Below are positions 46,500-58,418 of a stretch of 60,021 nt of DNA, piece by piece. This stretch comes from Chara braunii. Taxonomy: Eukaryota > Streptophyta > Charophyceae > Charales > Characeae. Location: contig BFEA01000034.1 in NCBI GenBank assembly GCA_003427395.1, forward strand, positions 4,296,461 through 4,356,481. The letters are read 5' to 3'. Within the stretch, counting starts at the first letter, position 1; every line of letters starts with the position of its first letter. A model generated the notes under the pieces. The model made no database searches. It saw only the letters and a list, made by a program, of their open reading frames with translations, and had not been told where the DNA came from. Both the position numbers and the translations under genes were made by a program.

Positions 46500-46945
46500 T
46501 ACGCTAAGGTTATCACGTCGTTGTCGACCGACGTCGATCCGATTCCTGGGAGATCGGCGCCCTAGGGACGAACGACACTCTGGTCCGCTTTGGCGTTCAA
46601 CCGCTCGTACCTATTCTACAGCGAACGACCAAACGCCCTCAGCCGACCTACCTCTGCAATTGTATCATAAAAGCCTTCGCACGTGGGTCTGTAGCTCGAC
46701 GGGGATACGCCCTTCAGGGTGGCGACAACCCCTTAGGGAAGGTAAGTTATGCCCCGCAGGAACCTATCCTGTCTTAGAGGACAACGGGATGTACAGTTGG
46801 CGCACTCGACCGGAGCGACGAAGGGTCGGCGAGGGTTACCGTGTCGTCGTCGAGTTGTCTCTAAAAAGTTGAAAGTCTAAGTTTCTGCTGTATGACGCGG
46901 CTGGGAGGGCCCTCACTCGCACGGGGGCCGATGCGCTCGACATGG
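46500..46945 (+). mobile_element. Family F fragment in opposite orientation
   Basis: Plus-oriented copy of the LTR-like unit: ACGCCCTCAGCCGACCTACC, GCCTTCGCACGTGGGTC, GGGGATACGCCC, CCCCTTAGGGAAGGTAAG and an end at GGGGGCCGATGCGCTCGACA. Inverted relative to 42971-43770 and 49259-50066. Confidence 0.75.
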
Positions 46946-49258
46946 CAACCGACTTTCATGGTGGCGGTTCACACGTTACTCACAATCGCTCGATCTTTCA
47001 CGAACTTCATCGTTATGCAATACACTAAAGTGTTCTAAAACAAATTTCCTTCACGATATTGGACGGCTAACAGATAAGTCGTTTATCTATCACGACGCCT
47101 CTGTCCTTTAGGCGGAGCGCCATAATGGGCAGGCGCGAATGTTCAACGCATCGGATAAACTCTTTTGTGTTTAGTTGGAACTTGAAGTTTTTTAGAAAAG
47201 GATGTTGAATTTCAGGTTTAGGACCAACGTCCGACCAATTAATCGAAATAGCAAAAACAAGAGTGTACAATGTCACATGTATCAACGAATTATGCATGTA
47301 CACGTTCACTTGATCATAATGACTACGTGAAAATAAAGTGGTTAAATCATTCAGACAAAAAAGTTGTGTGACTTTAGTCGATTACTCTCACAAAAAATAT
47401 GATGGTTTATCCATCGACATTCTAGCAACATACAGACAATTATCTAGACTTAATTAGGAATGTTTCTTGCATACATATGATCACATCAAGTTTAAATAAC
47501 AACATAGCACACACTAAAAGATTCAACCTTATCATCCCCAACAACTCATACTTTAAAAATAAGCATTAAGAAAAAAGTATGGGTAAAAATCCTAATAAAC
47601 ATGAAAAACCCGCGAGGGTTAACGTATGAGATTGAAATATAGAAGTAGGTAAGTTGAGTCGTAAATCGACTTGTTGTCAAATGATAACTGAAAAATAATC
47701 CTTTGTAGGATCAGATCGAGCAAATCGAACCTTCAATAAATAAAAAAACGAATACTGCGTTTAAGCCACCACTCCAACCGACAACTGAAATCCCTCGACC
47801 CTATGAGTTAGGGTCGGGTTCTACGGAGGGGCGGCGACCATTCATCACTGGCGGGTTCAATCCCGCCATTTGAAAGCCGCAACTTTGGCTATTTTTTGTG
47901 CTCATATGAATTTTTTAAAATTTTTAACTTTGAGGGTCCGTAGATTAGGTCGTGATACTTCAAGCAAAAAAAATAAAATAAAAAAAATGCTTTGACTGTG
48001 AAATAATCGTCGCACCAATTCGGCGCATTTTTAATTTTTTGACACAAATTTCATTTTTGTCATTCACCCGGTTTCCCACTCAATGCTACCGATACCCCTC
48101 GTGAAACAGCGTTATCGGTCCTCCGAGGTTTTTGGCATCGGGGGGAGAGTCGACTTAAAACAAATGGAGGAAATGCTCCATATCGTAGCCTAACTCCTAT
48201 ATTACTTTTTTTCTCACATTTTTCTAATCGATACCAAAAGTTAAAAATTTTAGCAGCATCTCCCCTAGAGAGGGCGAATTGTCAAAATTTCCCTATAAAA
48301 TTATCTAACTATTCAAATTTTAAAAAAATTTGGCAACACTTCCTATTGAAAAAAATGTATTTCTAAAATTTTCACGAGCTAAAAGAAGACTAACTCTTAC
48401 ATATTTGTACAAAATTTCAGCAACGCTGCCTTTATGAAAAAAAAGTTGTTAAGATTTATACAAAGTTAAAAACGCAAAAGCAAAATACAATTATATTTGG
48501 GGTTAATATTTGACACTCGCTAAATAGTTAGAATTGGAGATAGTCTACACGATCCTTCTTTGGAGATTGTATTGTTATCTAGCACAAATCTTAACTTCTA
48601 GTAAGGTCAATCCTATCTTATCTCAAACTTCTCTCTCATTATCTATTTTAGTCTGCCTATGGCTCCAACACTCGACGAGCATCTAAGCAGTAAGTCATAA
48701 AAAGACGCCCCAAATGAGTGTCGCAATCAAACAAACACAATCGATATCACTCACAATCCCACATTTGCGTTAACTAAATAGATTGTTGGCCTCTTTGTTT
48801 TTTCAAACCTCTTTTATCCCCCTTTCCTATGGTCATAAGATCTAACCGCCCTTCCTTAGGGGTACATTTATCCCGCTTTTGAACTCATGACAATGTCGGT
48901 CTCTACGCACACGCACTCAATGTGTGCGGCGATAGTAATCAAAGTTTTAATCCCTTTTTAACTCGCACTGTCGTGTGAGGTCGTTGGTTAAACTACTAGC
49001 TCGCTAAATCATCAGACATCTGGCTTAAATCCGATCCACCGGCTTGACTCCGTTTGAGGTACTTTCCAATCAACCCCCATCACGGTATTTCACTGCCAGG
49101 ATTCTAACATGGGTCTCCCATATCCTGGTCACAGAATTAGGGGATACTTTGTGCTATATACAGTGTATAGTCCGCTCCCAGGTAGCAGTTTAGTAGTTTT
49201 TTTCCTCCGTCCCAAACATCGTTGACTTCTCGTTGGGTGTTCGTGGTCATGGTCCCGC
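46946..49258. other. AT-rich region, no gene
   Basis: Mostly AT-rich decayed sequence. 47847-47875 holds a GGCGGGTTCAATCCCGCC hairpin resembling a tRNA T-arm without the rest of a tRNA. 48080-48150 is a short GC-richer stretch. Nothing else is recognised. Confidence 0.5.
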
Positions 49259-50066
49259 TGTCGAGCACATTGGCTCCTGCCTTTTTCGAAAGAGGCGAGA
49301 GTCGTCCATGCCATGTCACTTAGGAGTTGAAAAAACTTAAACCGAGACAACTTAGGGACAACTCGTAAGTAATCTCACAAACCGCCGAGAATGGCGTGGT
49401 TGCAGCGTCTCTTCGCCACTCTAGCCGGGTGCACCAGTCATACATCGCACAGTCCCATACGACAAGATAGGTACCCGTGAGGCACAACTTACCTTCCCTA
49501 AGGAGTTGTCATACCCTTAGAGGCGTATCCCTACCGAGATACTGACCCACGTACGAAAACTTTGAAATGCAGTCGCAGAGGTAGGTCAACCGAGGGCGTT
49601 TGCTCGTTCGCTGCAATATAGGTACTCTTGGTTAAAAAGTAATTTGAACCTAGACGGCATCCGTTCTCTTGGGCGCTAATCTCGTCCATATGAAATGAAC
49701 GTCTTTCAAATAGGACGGTCTCAATCAAGCGTGAAATCCACAACTCAATCCTAGTCCCTTAAAGACTAGCAAAAAAAGAAGTGATAATAATCGCACTCAA
49801 TTACATCAAAATGAATTGATCGTAGTTGATAAGCATGCATACACAATTCAACATAAGTTGAAACAATAACTGGAAAAAACTAATAACACAAGATCGAAAT
49901 AAAGGCTCAATCACCTAAAGTCGAACTGGATGGAAAAAAAAATTCATATTGAGACGCTAACAAAAAGTTGGATTCGACAATAACCTTAATGTAGCTGACA
50001 AGGTAGTCAAACTGCCCCAGTTATGATTTGATGAGACGTGTTGCCAAAGTCATTCATTTCACCCTA
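49259..50066 (-). mobile_element. Family F LTR-like unit, second full copy
   Basis: Begins TGTCGAGCACATTGGCTCCT and ends near TTCATTTCACCCTACTG, collinear with 42971-43770 but clearly diverged, indicating an old copy. Confidence 0.7.
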
Positions 50067-51720
50067 CTGTCGAACAAAGATTGGACACTCACACACTCTT
50101 CTCCATACATTTTAGTCTTCAGTGATAAAAAAATGCTTGTTGATGATTCTTAATCAGGTGCATCACTTGAAGTGTTGCATGTCTCACACTCCAAGAAGTG
50201 GTCTGAGGTACTCCTCCTCCTCCCCTGAGCTCAAAACTCGGATCTTAGAAGTCGGACCGTGTCCATCGAATCAACAAGTACCTTCTCGTAGAACGGTCCA
50301 CTCTTAGTCGATAATAGGGCTAGCTTCTAAAGCAACGAACCCTCGCCCAGATGCTTCCTAGAGAGAAAAGATGCCCACTGCGAGTAAATTTCAATTGTTT
50401 TCATTTTTCCTAAGCTTAAGGTAATTTAGACGAAAGAAGTAGAGGACGGAAACCATTTGGACAGGTATAGACAGATGAGGTCATTCGGGATAAAACAGGT
50501 AGACCTCAAAGAAATGCTAAGCTGATTTAATTTTGTCCTCTTTATTTAAAATAATTTTTTGTACGACGCCAATTTTTTTTCTTATAAGCAGGCAGGTGAT
50601 AGGTAGAAAAAAACAATTCGTTTTCCTTTGCCCCAAATAGACATAAATCAATCTCCTTGGCAAGCATCATTCTACCTACCTGCACAACACAAAAAAAAAA
50701 ATCAAAAGAAACCAGTGCATTTCACCTTTCAGATGCATGATTCACACACTTTTTCCTTTACCTTTTTTTTTTAAACGTTCAAAACAGACAGGGTCAAACA
50801 AAGTTCGGGTCCACACGGTTGTGAAGGGTAGTTTGAGTCATTCAATTGACCTTGAGTGAAGTGGTACTGGACGTTCTCTGACGCACTTAAAAAAATCAAT
50901 TAGAAAAGTAAGTGTCGCCGAAGAAAACTGCAGTCCCAAGGCATGTCTCGGGCCAACCAATAGTCCCAAGTCGTTCTTAACTCGCACATCTCATGGTAAA
51001 TCCAGGTGTGAAAACAACGAGTCCCGCACGTCCCAAAAACATTTCATCGGTCCCACGTCAATGCCAACTAGTCCCAAGCGGTCCTTGATCATCCTACATC
51101 ATCAACCATTGTACTGGATGGTCTCGATTACTAAAACCGCCCAGTCGGTGTATTCCCACAAAAATTAAAGGCGGTCTTGAATGTCGAAATCGCAAGTGTC
51201 GTGAGTCACAATGGTCACTACGTCACCTGCTCACGTCCCAACTCGTCCTGCCGGCCCACACAATGTGTCACGTGGTCACCAAAAAACTAATAGCGTAATA
51301 TGTGCGTCCCATCTGATTCACGAGTGTCACACAACATAATTCACCACACCCACCACCAAGCATGCCCCAAGGCTGAAGATCACATTTTGCTGCACTCCTT
51401 AAAAAAAAAAAAATGTCGCATTGAGTATTGAAGTCCCACACTATAGGTAGTACCACTATGACCCCTTGCTCAAAATTGCAAATATTGCATCTTCGAAACC
51501 AACCGCACATCCCCTGAAACAAAAACGCTACCCACCATCAAACGGGAAACATTTTTCGACCGAAAACGTTACCACTGTCGTACTGTAGAAACGGCAGCAC
51601 GGCAACACCCCCTCCAGAATTTAGTACCACCAACATGCGGAGATTTCAACAGCATAACCCCACCGCAAATATTGGCCGCCGCTGCACCAAAATTTCGGTG
51701 TCATAACTGTTTTAAGAGAT
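50067..51720. mobile_element. Long unclassified repeat, copy II
   Basis: Collinear with copy I: CAAGAAGTGGTCTGAGGTAC, CTTAGTCGATAATAGGGC, TTGACCTTGAGTGAAGTGG, CTGCAGTCCCAAGG, then GTCCCA-type decamers (51040-51110). More AT-rich and decayed than copy I. The GCCGC tail array is nearly lost (51580-51700). Confidence 0.7.
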
Positions 51721-54700
51721 AATGCAGTTTTGCCAAACGTTTTGCAGCATCACATCCTTTAATCGGTTGCGTTGATGCCGAAACAAATCGGCCGCGTCTT
51801 TCCTGAACATCGCGGACGAGGACTATGGATATGGCTGCTCGTTATAGTTGTAGTTACCCAACTGCATCTTCAACCTTTGAGCAGACCTCCATCGCCTTTA
51901 ACCGCTCCAATTACAGTCCAATACTAAGGCAAAACCTCCTTAGCGTTAGCTAAGGCTGACTTGTTTGTCCTTTAGCGGTTCCTTCGTCAACATTTGCAGA
52001 CCATTAGCAGTTCCACCAGTAGCTTCTCCCTCAACGTTACAAACCTCCATCACTCATTTCCGACGTCGCATCGCTTCCTTGAGGTCAAGTAGTACACCTC
52101 CAGGCCCACCATATACCCATAGCCTTGTGCTATGCCAAGTCATTGTGATCGCTTCAATGTGCCTTGCTTGAGTTCAACCCGTTTTAATATAGCCATGGAT
52201 TTTGGTCCCCCCACGTCATTTCAGGTATAGGTTCGTGCATCTCAGTTCCAACTGCTAAGGATGTCACTTGTCATCTTCTCCTTTACGGAGCAATCGTTGT
52301 CACCTCATGTTGTGACTCACAACTTTTATACTCAGATTTGGTTTGCCTCGTTCGACATATATACACCTTCATCTGCAACCCATGTCCATGGTGAGGGCTC
52401 AAACATGTCCCATCCAGTTTAGGAACCAAGATTTAGAGAAGTCTGTCATTAAAAATTGAGGTTTGTTCAACCTCTAGAGGTTTGACCTAAGTAAGCACCC
52501 AAATATAAGTTGTTAAACTAAACTAGGCATTATCGCTCATTTTCTAAATATCATAACCAAGATGGATATAATCAACAATCTCAAATTTGTGCTCAAACGC
52601 AATAAGGAGAAAAAAAATTACCCTCATAATTAAATCATTCTCTCTTCCTTTTTCTACCATGGCAATGATTTATAGAAGAGACATCCAATTTCTTTTATCG
52701 TAACGTCATTAGTAATTATAAAATCAGGGAGTCTCTTAAATTGTCTCACTCCCGACCTCCAAGTTGTGATTTATAAGAATGATGTGAGCTCCTATCATAA
52801 ATTTTAAATAATTAGTTTCATTTTCTAGACTTGTTGAACCATTGATTCTTACATTCTAACTACTAGTATTAATAAATTTTATCACTGAAATGTAGAATAT
52901 CATATGACCTTTCGCATACATCTTATGTCTCAAGATTATGAAAACATTATTTGACTCAGTCACTTTGTCCAACCAACCTCTCTTATGAGTTACTGACAAC
53001 ATTTATGAGACATTTTCACCTTTTATACAAAATTCATAATTTACCAATTATTTATTGAAAGATGAAATCCTCTCAGAGGATGAAAAAGTATTCCAAAAAA
53101 GGGTTTGACACGAGTACTCTAAGTAAAGTTTTGTTATCTTATTCAAATTGTTTTTTCTCTTCTAGTATAATGTTGACTGCTCGTTCATAACTATCTGTCA
53201 TATTCACAACCCTCAAACCTCTCTTATGACACATAAATTTTGACATCATATTCATCGAGCTTAAGGAAACATGTAAGGACATTTACGCTATTGTGCTTCC
53301 ATCCTCTCTTTTTCACTGCTTCGTATCTCATAATCTCATAGGGTAATACTTATTTCCTCCCCAGAGAGTTAAAGAAACTCAATAGTTTTTTTGTTATCTC
53401 TTCGCTTAGTCTCCTGTGTTTTTTTTTAGCCTTAATTAAGGTATTTCTCTTGAAGGTAAGTACTGTAGATTCATTAATGTCTTTGATCTCTTCTCAATTT
53501 CAGAGCAAACTGGACTATAACAGACAAGTTCCTTGACAAATTGATATCTGGTACAAAATGAGTTTAAAATTTATCAAAGACGTCAAACTGAGTGGATCCA
53601 ACGAAACACTTCTTTTCCTTTTCAAGCCTCTATTTATCTTTCAATACAACTTCCTTAACAAATTTTCAACATTTCTCATAAATGACATTAACACTTTTAT
53701 ATTTGAGAACATAAATTTGTACATATATGTTCAACTTGATGAAACGTTCAAACGAATTACTAGGGCAAAATTCCTTAGACTTCATTCGAGAGTTTTGCCT
53801 TCAGATTCCAGACCAGGATCAAACGAGAAGGAGTTTACTATGTTCAATGTAGTGAACTTTGTGGTACCAATCATGCCCCATCCACGTTCGATTATTTTAT
53901 ACTTAACAATTTCATATGGGAACACTTTCATTTTACTCCGAGCGTCCACTAACTTCAAGAGACATTTAACCTTTCTTTTACTTTGACCTAAACCTATTTC
54001 AAATTCTGACCTCCGTTGTTTGATTTCATTTGCTGAAATTTATTTCGATCACGACAGTTCATTCATTTTTTTTACCTTAATACTGTGTTGATAATTGACG
54101 ATCAATTGCTTTCATCACAATAACTGTCAGAGATAAAAGGAATAAATATTGTCGAAGTCACTAACATTAAACCTCATTCCACTCTCTTATTTTGTCTCGT
54201 TAATTTTGTCTTCTCGTCATAGATAGATTGACATAAAGAGAAATATCATAAATATTTTATTCCAACCACTAAATCAGTATTATACAGATAGTCTAATTGT
54301 CAGAATGATAGATCTTACAATGCATGATAGAAAATTTTTCTTCAGTTCTGAATTTAAAAAACTCATTCAATGCATATTTGACTATCATTCTTGATGAAGG
54401 AGTTTCTCGGTTTTCAACTTGCTCTCTCCTTTATCAATTCTTCAAGAATGTCAAGGGTTTATAAAACATACCTTTGATCAAGTGTGATCCTCACCATGAA
54501 CTAGTGTCAATCTCCTTCTTCAGTCAAAGACAATACCTCACGCATGAAGCGATTAAATACAGTTAGCAATTGTGATTTTCAAGAGTTTCAAAACTCAATG
54601 AGGATAGCAAGTCAATATGAGGATTAAGACATTGTCAACAATTTTAATGCCCTAATCAAATTTTAAAATTGATGTTGACCCAAACTCGCTCCGAACACAA

Positions 54701-54844
54701 AAGGTTTTCATATCCTGGCAGCGACGCTAATTTTATCGCATTTCTTATAGTCGTATTTTTTTGCAACCGAAAAGACAAGAGGCTATCACGCCAGATTTTT
54801 ATTTAATTTTGCAATAAACTATTAATTAATAATAATTAAGCAAA
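51721..54844. other. AT-rich region, no confident gene
   Basis: Strongly AT-rich from 52440. One plus frame, 53558-53986 (142 codons, starting MSLKFIKDVKLSGSNETLLF), is the longest non-simple frame in the right half. It matches no family I know, and the composition suggests a decayed element. No other feature seen. Confidence 0.45.
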
Positions 54845-56500
54845 TCTCTCCCTCTAAGAAGTGGTCTGAGGTACTCCTCGCTCGAGCACAAGACTCGGAT
54901 CTAATAAGTTGGGTCGTCTCCATCGAATCGACAAATACTTCCCCGTAGAACGGCCCACTCTGGGTCGATAACAGGGCCAACTCCTAAAACAACGAATCAT
55001 TGCCCCAAATGCTTCCTGAAGAAAGAGAATGTGTTCACTACAAGTAGATTTTTAGTTATCCCCTTCGTCTCTTGTCCAAGGTAGCTCAAACGAAAATAGT
55101 TAAAAAAGATAGAGAATGAAAACCATTTAGACATATAAAAGTCATTCAAAAAATAAATGGTCAATCTTTGGAAAAAGACTACGTTCGTTTGACCTTACGT
55201 GCTTTATTTGATTCAAATTCGTTTTACGGTGCGCACAAAATTGACATTTTTCAAAACAACCAACCCTTCTTGGCATGCAGGCAGGTGATAAGTCAAAAGA
55301 AGACATTTTTTCCATTTCCTTTAATTGGCATAATTAATCGCTTTTGCAAGCATCCTTCTACCTACATGGACAACACACAGAGACAACAAGTTCAAAAGAA
55401 AACCAGTACAATCTCATGCTCAAGTCAGACCTTTTCATTCATACGCACGATACGCACGACTTTCCTCAACCTTTTCAACGAACATTCAATGAAGAGGGTC
55501 AAGCAAAGTGTGGGTTCACATACGTGTGAAGGGAAATCTGAGTCAATCAACTGACCTTGAGTGAAGTGGTGTCGAACGCGCTGTAGCTCACTAAAAAAAA
55601 ACAAGAAAGAATATACTTGTCGCCAAAGAAACTGCAGTCCCAATGCAAATCTCAAGCCAATTGCTTGTCCCAGTCTATTCTTGGCTCGCAAGTCCTACAC
55701 ACGGTAGTCCCAGATTCGAGGGTGGCAAGTCGCACGGGTCTCAAAGGAAATGTTGGTTCCAAGATAGTCCCAACTGGTCCCACATCTGTCCCAACCGGTC
55801 CCAAGTGGTCCCAGATGGTCCTACGCCACCAACCACCTTCTCAAAAGACCTTTGACCACAATAACGTCACGCTACATTCCTAAAAAAAAAACGAGTCTCA
55901 TTAAACCCAACCAGTCCCGAGACTGCCACTATGACCGCATATGTCACGCGCTAGTCCCAATTGGTCCTAGGCAGTCCCAAATGGTTCGGTAGCATTGCCA
56001 CAAGAGTCGAGGCAGTCCTAACCCCCAACATTCGCTCCTCACGCAGATTTCATAGTGTCGCGCGCGCCAATTGCCACCACGTCAGGTTGCCGCCGCAGCA
56101 CACTCCGACTCTGGTAGCACAACCTCATCAAACAAAACAGATGTTGCGCCATAGAAAAACAACTCCGCCGCTGCTGTGCCGCAAATCCCTGTTGTTGTGT
56201 CGCTAGTCCAATAACATTTCCACAAAAAAAAAAAAAAAGTGTTGTCGCGCCACCAAACTGGCAACATTTCACCGCCAAAAGAAAAATCAAGTGCCGCTGC
56301 GCTGCAAATCCAACAACACTTTCTTGCCAAAAGAAAAATCAAGTGTTGTTGCGCCGCAAGTCCGGCAGCACTTCCCTGCCCCAAAAAAAATCAAGCGTCG
56401 TCGTGCCGCAAGTCTAACAACATTTCCCCTCCAAAAAAATCAAGTGACGTCGCGCCGCAAGTTCAACAACACTTCCCTGCACTGACGCAATAGTCGCCGT
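54845..56500. mobile_element. Long unclassified repeat, copy III (lacks the LTR-like unit)
   Basis: Starts abruptly at the CTCTCCCTCTAAGAAGTGGT point of copies I and II and continues collinearly: GGGTCGATAACAGGGCCAAC, CTGACCTTGAGTGAAGTGGT, CTGCAGTCCCAATGC, GTCCCAACTGGTCCCACATC decamers (55763-55825), then a GCCGCAAGTC array. A 128-codon frame (55168-55554) is not shared by the other copies. Confidence 0.7.
56238..56482. repeat. About 50 bp tandem repeat, five units
   Basis: Units of AAATCAAGTG.TGTTGCGCCGC, AAGTCCGGCAGCACTTCCCT and GCC. It is the expanded tail of copy III. Frames on both strands are repeats of Gln/Asn/Ser and Ala/Cys and are not genes. Confidence 0.92.
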
Positions 56501-57359
56501 CGACGCCGCGTCACTTGGACAACACCTCCCCAACGCATAAGAAAAATGGTTGTCAGCAACGCCGCACCACTGGCCGCCGATGACACCGTGCCACAACACC
56601 CCCTCAGCACCGCAGCGTCGTCGTCCCCCCGTTGTCGCATCTCATGGCCGCTCCTCGCTGCGCTGTCGTAAATCCTCCTAGAGACTAGCCAGCCATTAGA
56701 TGAAGCAGAGTACTCCAGCCAGGCTATGGTTGTCTCCTCCTCCTCACCGCATTCCACTGCCGTCCTCCAGCTCCGTCTGCAGCACTCCTACCTCCTCTCC
56801 AACACTCTAGCAATGAGGCAAGTGTGTTGTCGCACACAGGCTGTTGGAGGCAATCGTGAGGCAACTGGAGCACAACTGCCTCTTTTGTAGTGGCTGGGGA
56901 AGTCAGTAGCAGCCTCATCTGGCCCTAGGCAAAATTCGTCATTTGCCTGGGACCCTTGATCTCAACACGATCAAGGGTCTGAGGTCCTCGCACCTCAGCC
57001 ACACACTTAGGGAGGCTGTTATACTCAATTGGCCCCCTCTTTTCCCCTACTTTTCCGTGTACTCGGCGTCACGCTGAGCACATTTGCACTGGAAAAATAT
57101 CAATTTCCAACCAAGTTTCCTTCACCACCTCTTCAGATCCCCAACCTCTGGCCTGAGTCACATTCAGGCCAGTTTGGCCTGTATTTGACCGTAGCCGTGG
57201 CCACATTCGTGGTCGTGGCTTTTTCTTTTCCCCTTCCTTTTTTTTTTTTTTCCACCCTGCGCCTACCCTGAATCCGCGGCCACGTACGTGTCCGTCACTC
57301 ATTCATTTTTTTTTTCTTTTTCTTCCCTACGGTTTTTTCTGTTTCCCCCTTCACAACTC
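56501..57359. other. No gene recognised
   Basis: GC-rich sequence (56500-56920), then pyrimidine-rich sequence with poly-T (57240-57252 and 57307-57315). Long frames are present but have no recognisable protein. Confidence 0.5.
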
Positions 57360-57421
57360 CTCGTTTTCTTGTGCAGGGGCTTCTCGTTTTTCTGTGCAGG
57401 GGCAACTCGTTTTCGAAAACG
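57360..57421. repeat. 23-24 bp tandem repeat plus palindrome
   Basis: Two units of CTCGTTTTCTTGTGCAGGGG, then a third start that forms the 14 bp palindrome CGTTTTCGAAAACG (57408-57421). Confidence 0.85.
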
Positions 57422-57432
57422 ATTTGCCCCCC

Positions 57433-57478
57433 CCCTTGTCACTTCGCGGAATCGAACTAGAGTCAAACTCAAAGGGGT
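57433..57478 (-). other. Possible 25S/28S rRNA-derived fragment
   Basis: The minus strand reads CCTTTGAGTTTGACTCTAGT then TCGATTCCGCGAAGTGAC. It aligns without gaps to the conserved large-subunit rRNA stretch around GTTGAGCTTGACTCTAGTCC (about 34 of 46 bases from memory, most differences transitions). It also contains a box B-like AGTTCGATTCC. Recall-based and tentative. Confidence 0.35.
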
Positions 57479-57604
57479 TGTCTCCCCCTGCCTGCGCCGA
57501 TATCTTGACCAAATGGGTGCCAGATACAGGCGCGCGGCCTTTGAGACCCCTCTCTCTCTCTCTCCAACAGCCCCGACCGTCGCACAAGCGGTTATCGGGT
57601 AGCT

Positions 57605-58030
57605 GAAAATTCAGGAATGAAAATTCTGAAGTGAAAGTTTTGGGCAGTTTGAAAATCATGAATACTAGTCCTGAAGTGGCAAAAGGTCCGAAGACCCTGA
57701 AAACCACCTTGGCATGTTGTATCATGAAGTGGTGAAGGGTGTCCTGAAGTGGTCAAGTGAGAGTTTTTGGCAGTCTGAAAATCCCGAATGGTCCTGAAAT
57801 CGTGAAAGGTCCGAAAACCATGAAAACCACCTTTCACCACTTGAGGATGCAGCCTGTCTAAACAGGTGGTTTTCAGGGTTTTCGAAGTTTTCACCACTTC
57901 AAGACCATTCAGGATTTTCAGACTTGAATGGTCCTGAAGTGGTGAAAGGTCCGAAAACGCTGAAAACCACTTGTTTAGGCAGGCTGCATCCTGAAGTAGT
58001 GAAGGGTGTCCTGAAGTGGTAATGAAAAAT
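57605..58030. repeat. Foldback and direct repeats of a GAATGGTCCTGAAGTGGTGA unit
   Basis: Arms 57832-57910 and 57926-58004 are about 79 bp inverted repeats, roughly 88% complementary, with a 15 nt loop. Further direct copies of the right-arm start lie at 57655-57710 and 57775-57831. The region could fold into alternative long hairpins. Confidence 0.88.
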
Positions 58031-58418
58031 ACGACTGTTGTTAACCTTCTCTCGACCATCGCCACCGCTGTTGGTAGCTGAAGGCCACCAAAAGCGTGTG
58101 CAGAGAGTCCGTGGGCACTCAAGTGCAACGTCCCCATACCCTCGTCCGAACATAGCCGCTCGTATGCGACAAATTCATCCTAAACTAAAGTGACAGTCAA
58201 CGAACGGACTTTCACTTAATAAAAAAATAAACCAAACCAAAAAAATATAAAACAAATCTAAAAAAAGAAAAAATCTAAAAAAAACAGTAAAATAAAAAAT
58301 AAAAACAAACTTACCTCTCTAAGAAAACGGTTGCCCGTTACTTCGGGCGCCTGTAACGATTCTGGGGACTGCAAATCCCAGTTACTTCTGATAGCTCCAC
58401 ATGGTGCTTCACTTTTAG

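Noticed and set aside
47847-47875. GGCGGGTTCAATCCCGCC as a tRNA T-arm
   Set aside because: The hairpin gives a six-base loop and no D-arm or anticodon arm fits upstream.
53558-53986. 142-codon frame as a gene
   Set aside because: AT-rich composition, no recognisable domain, no splice or neighbour support. Kept only as a note in the region entry.
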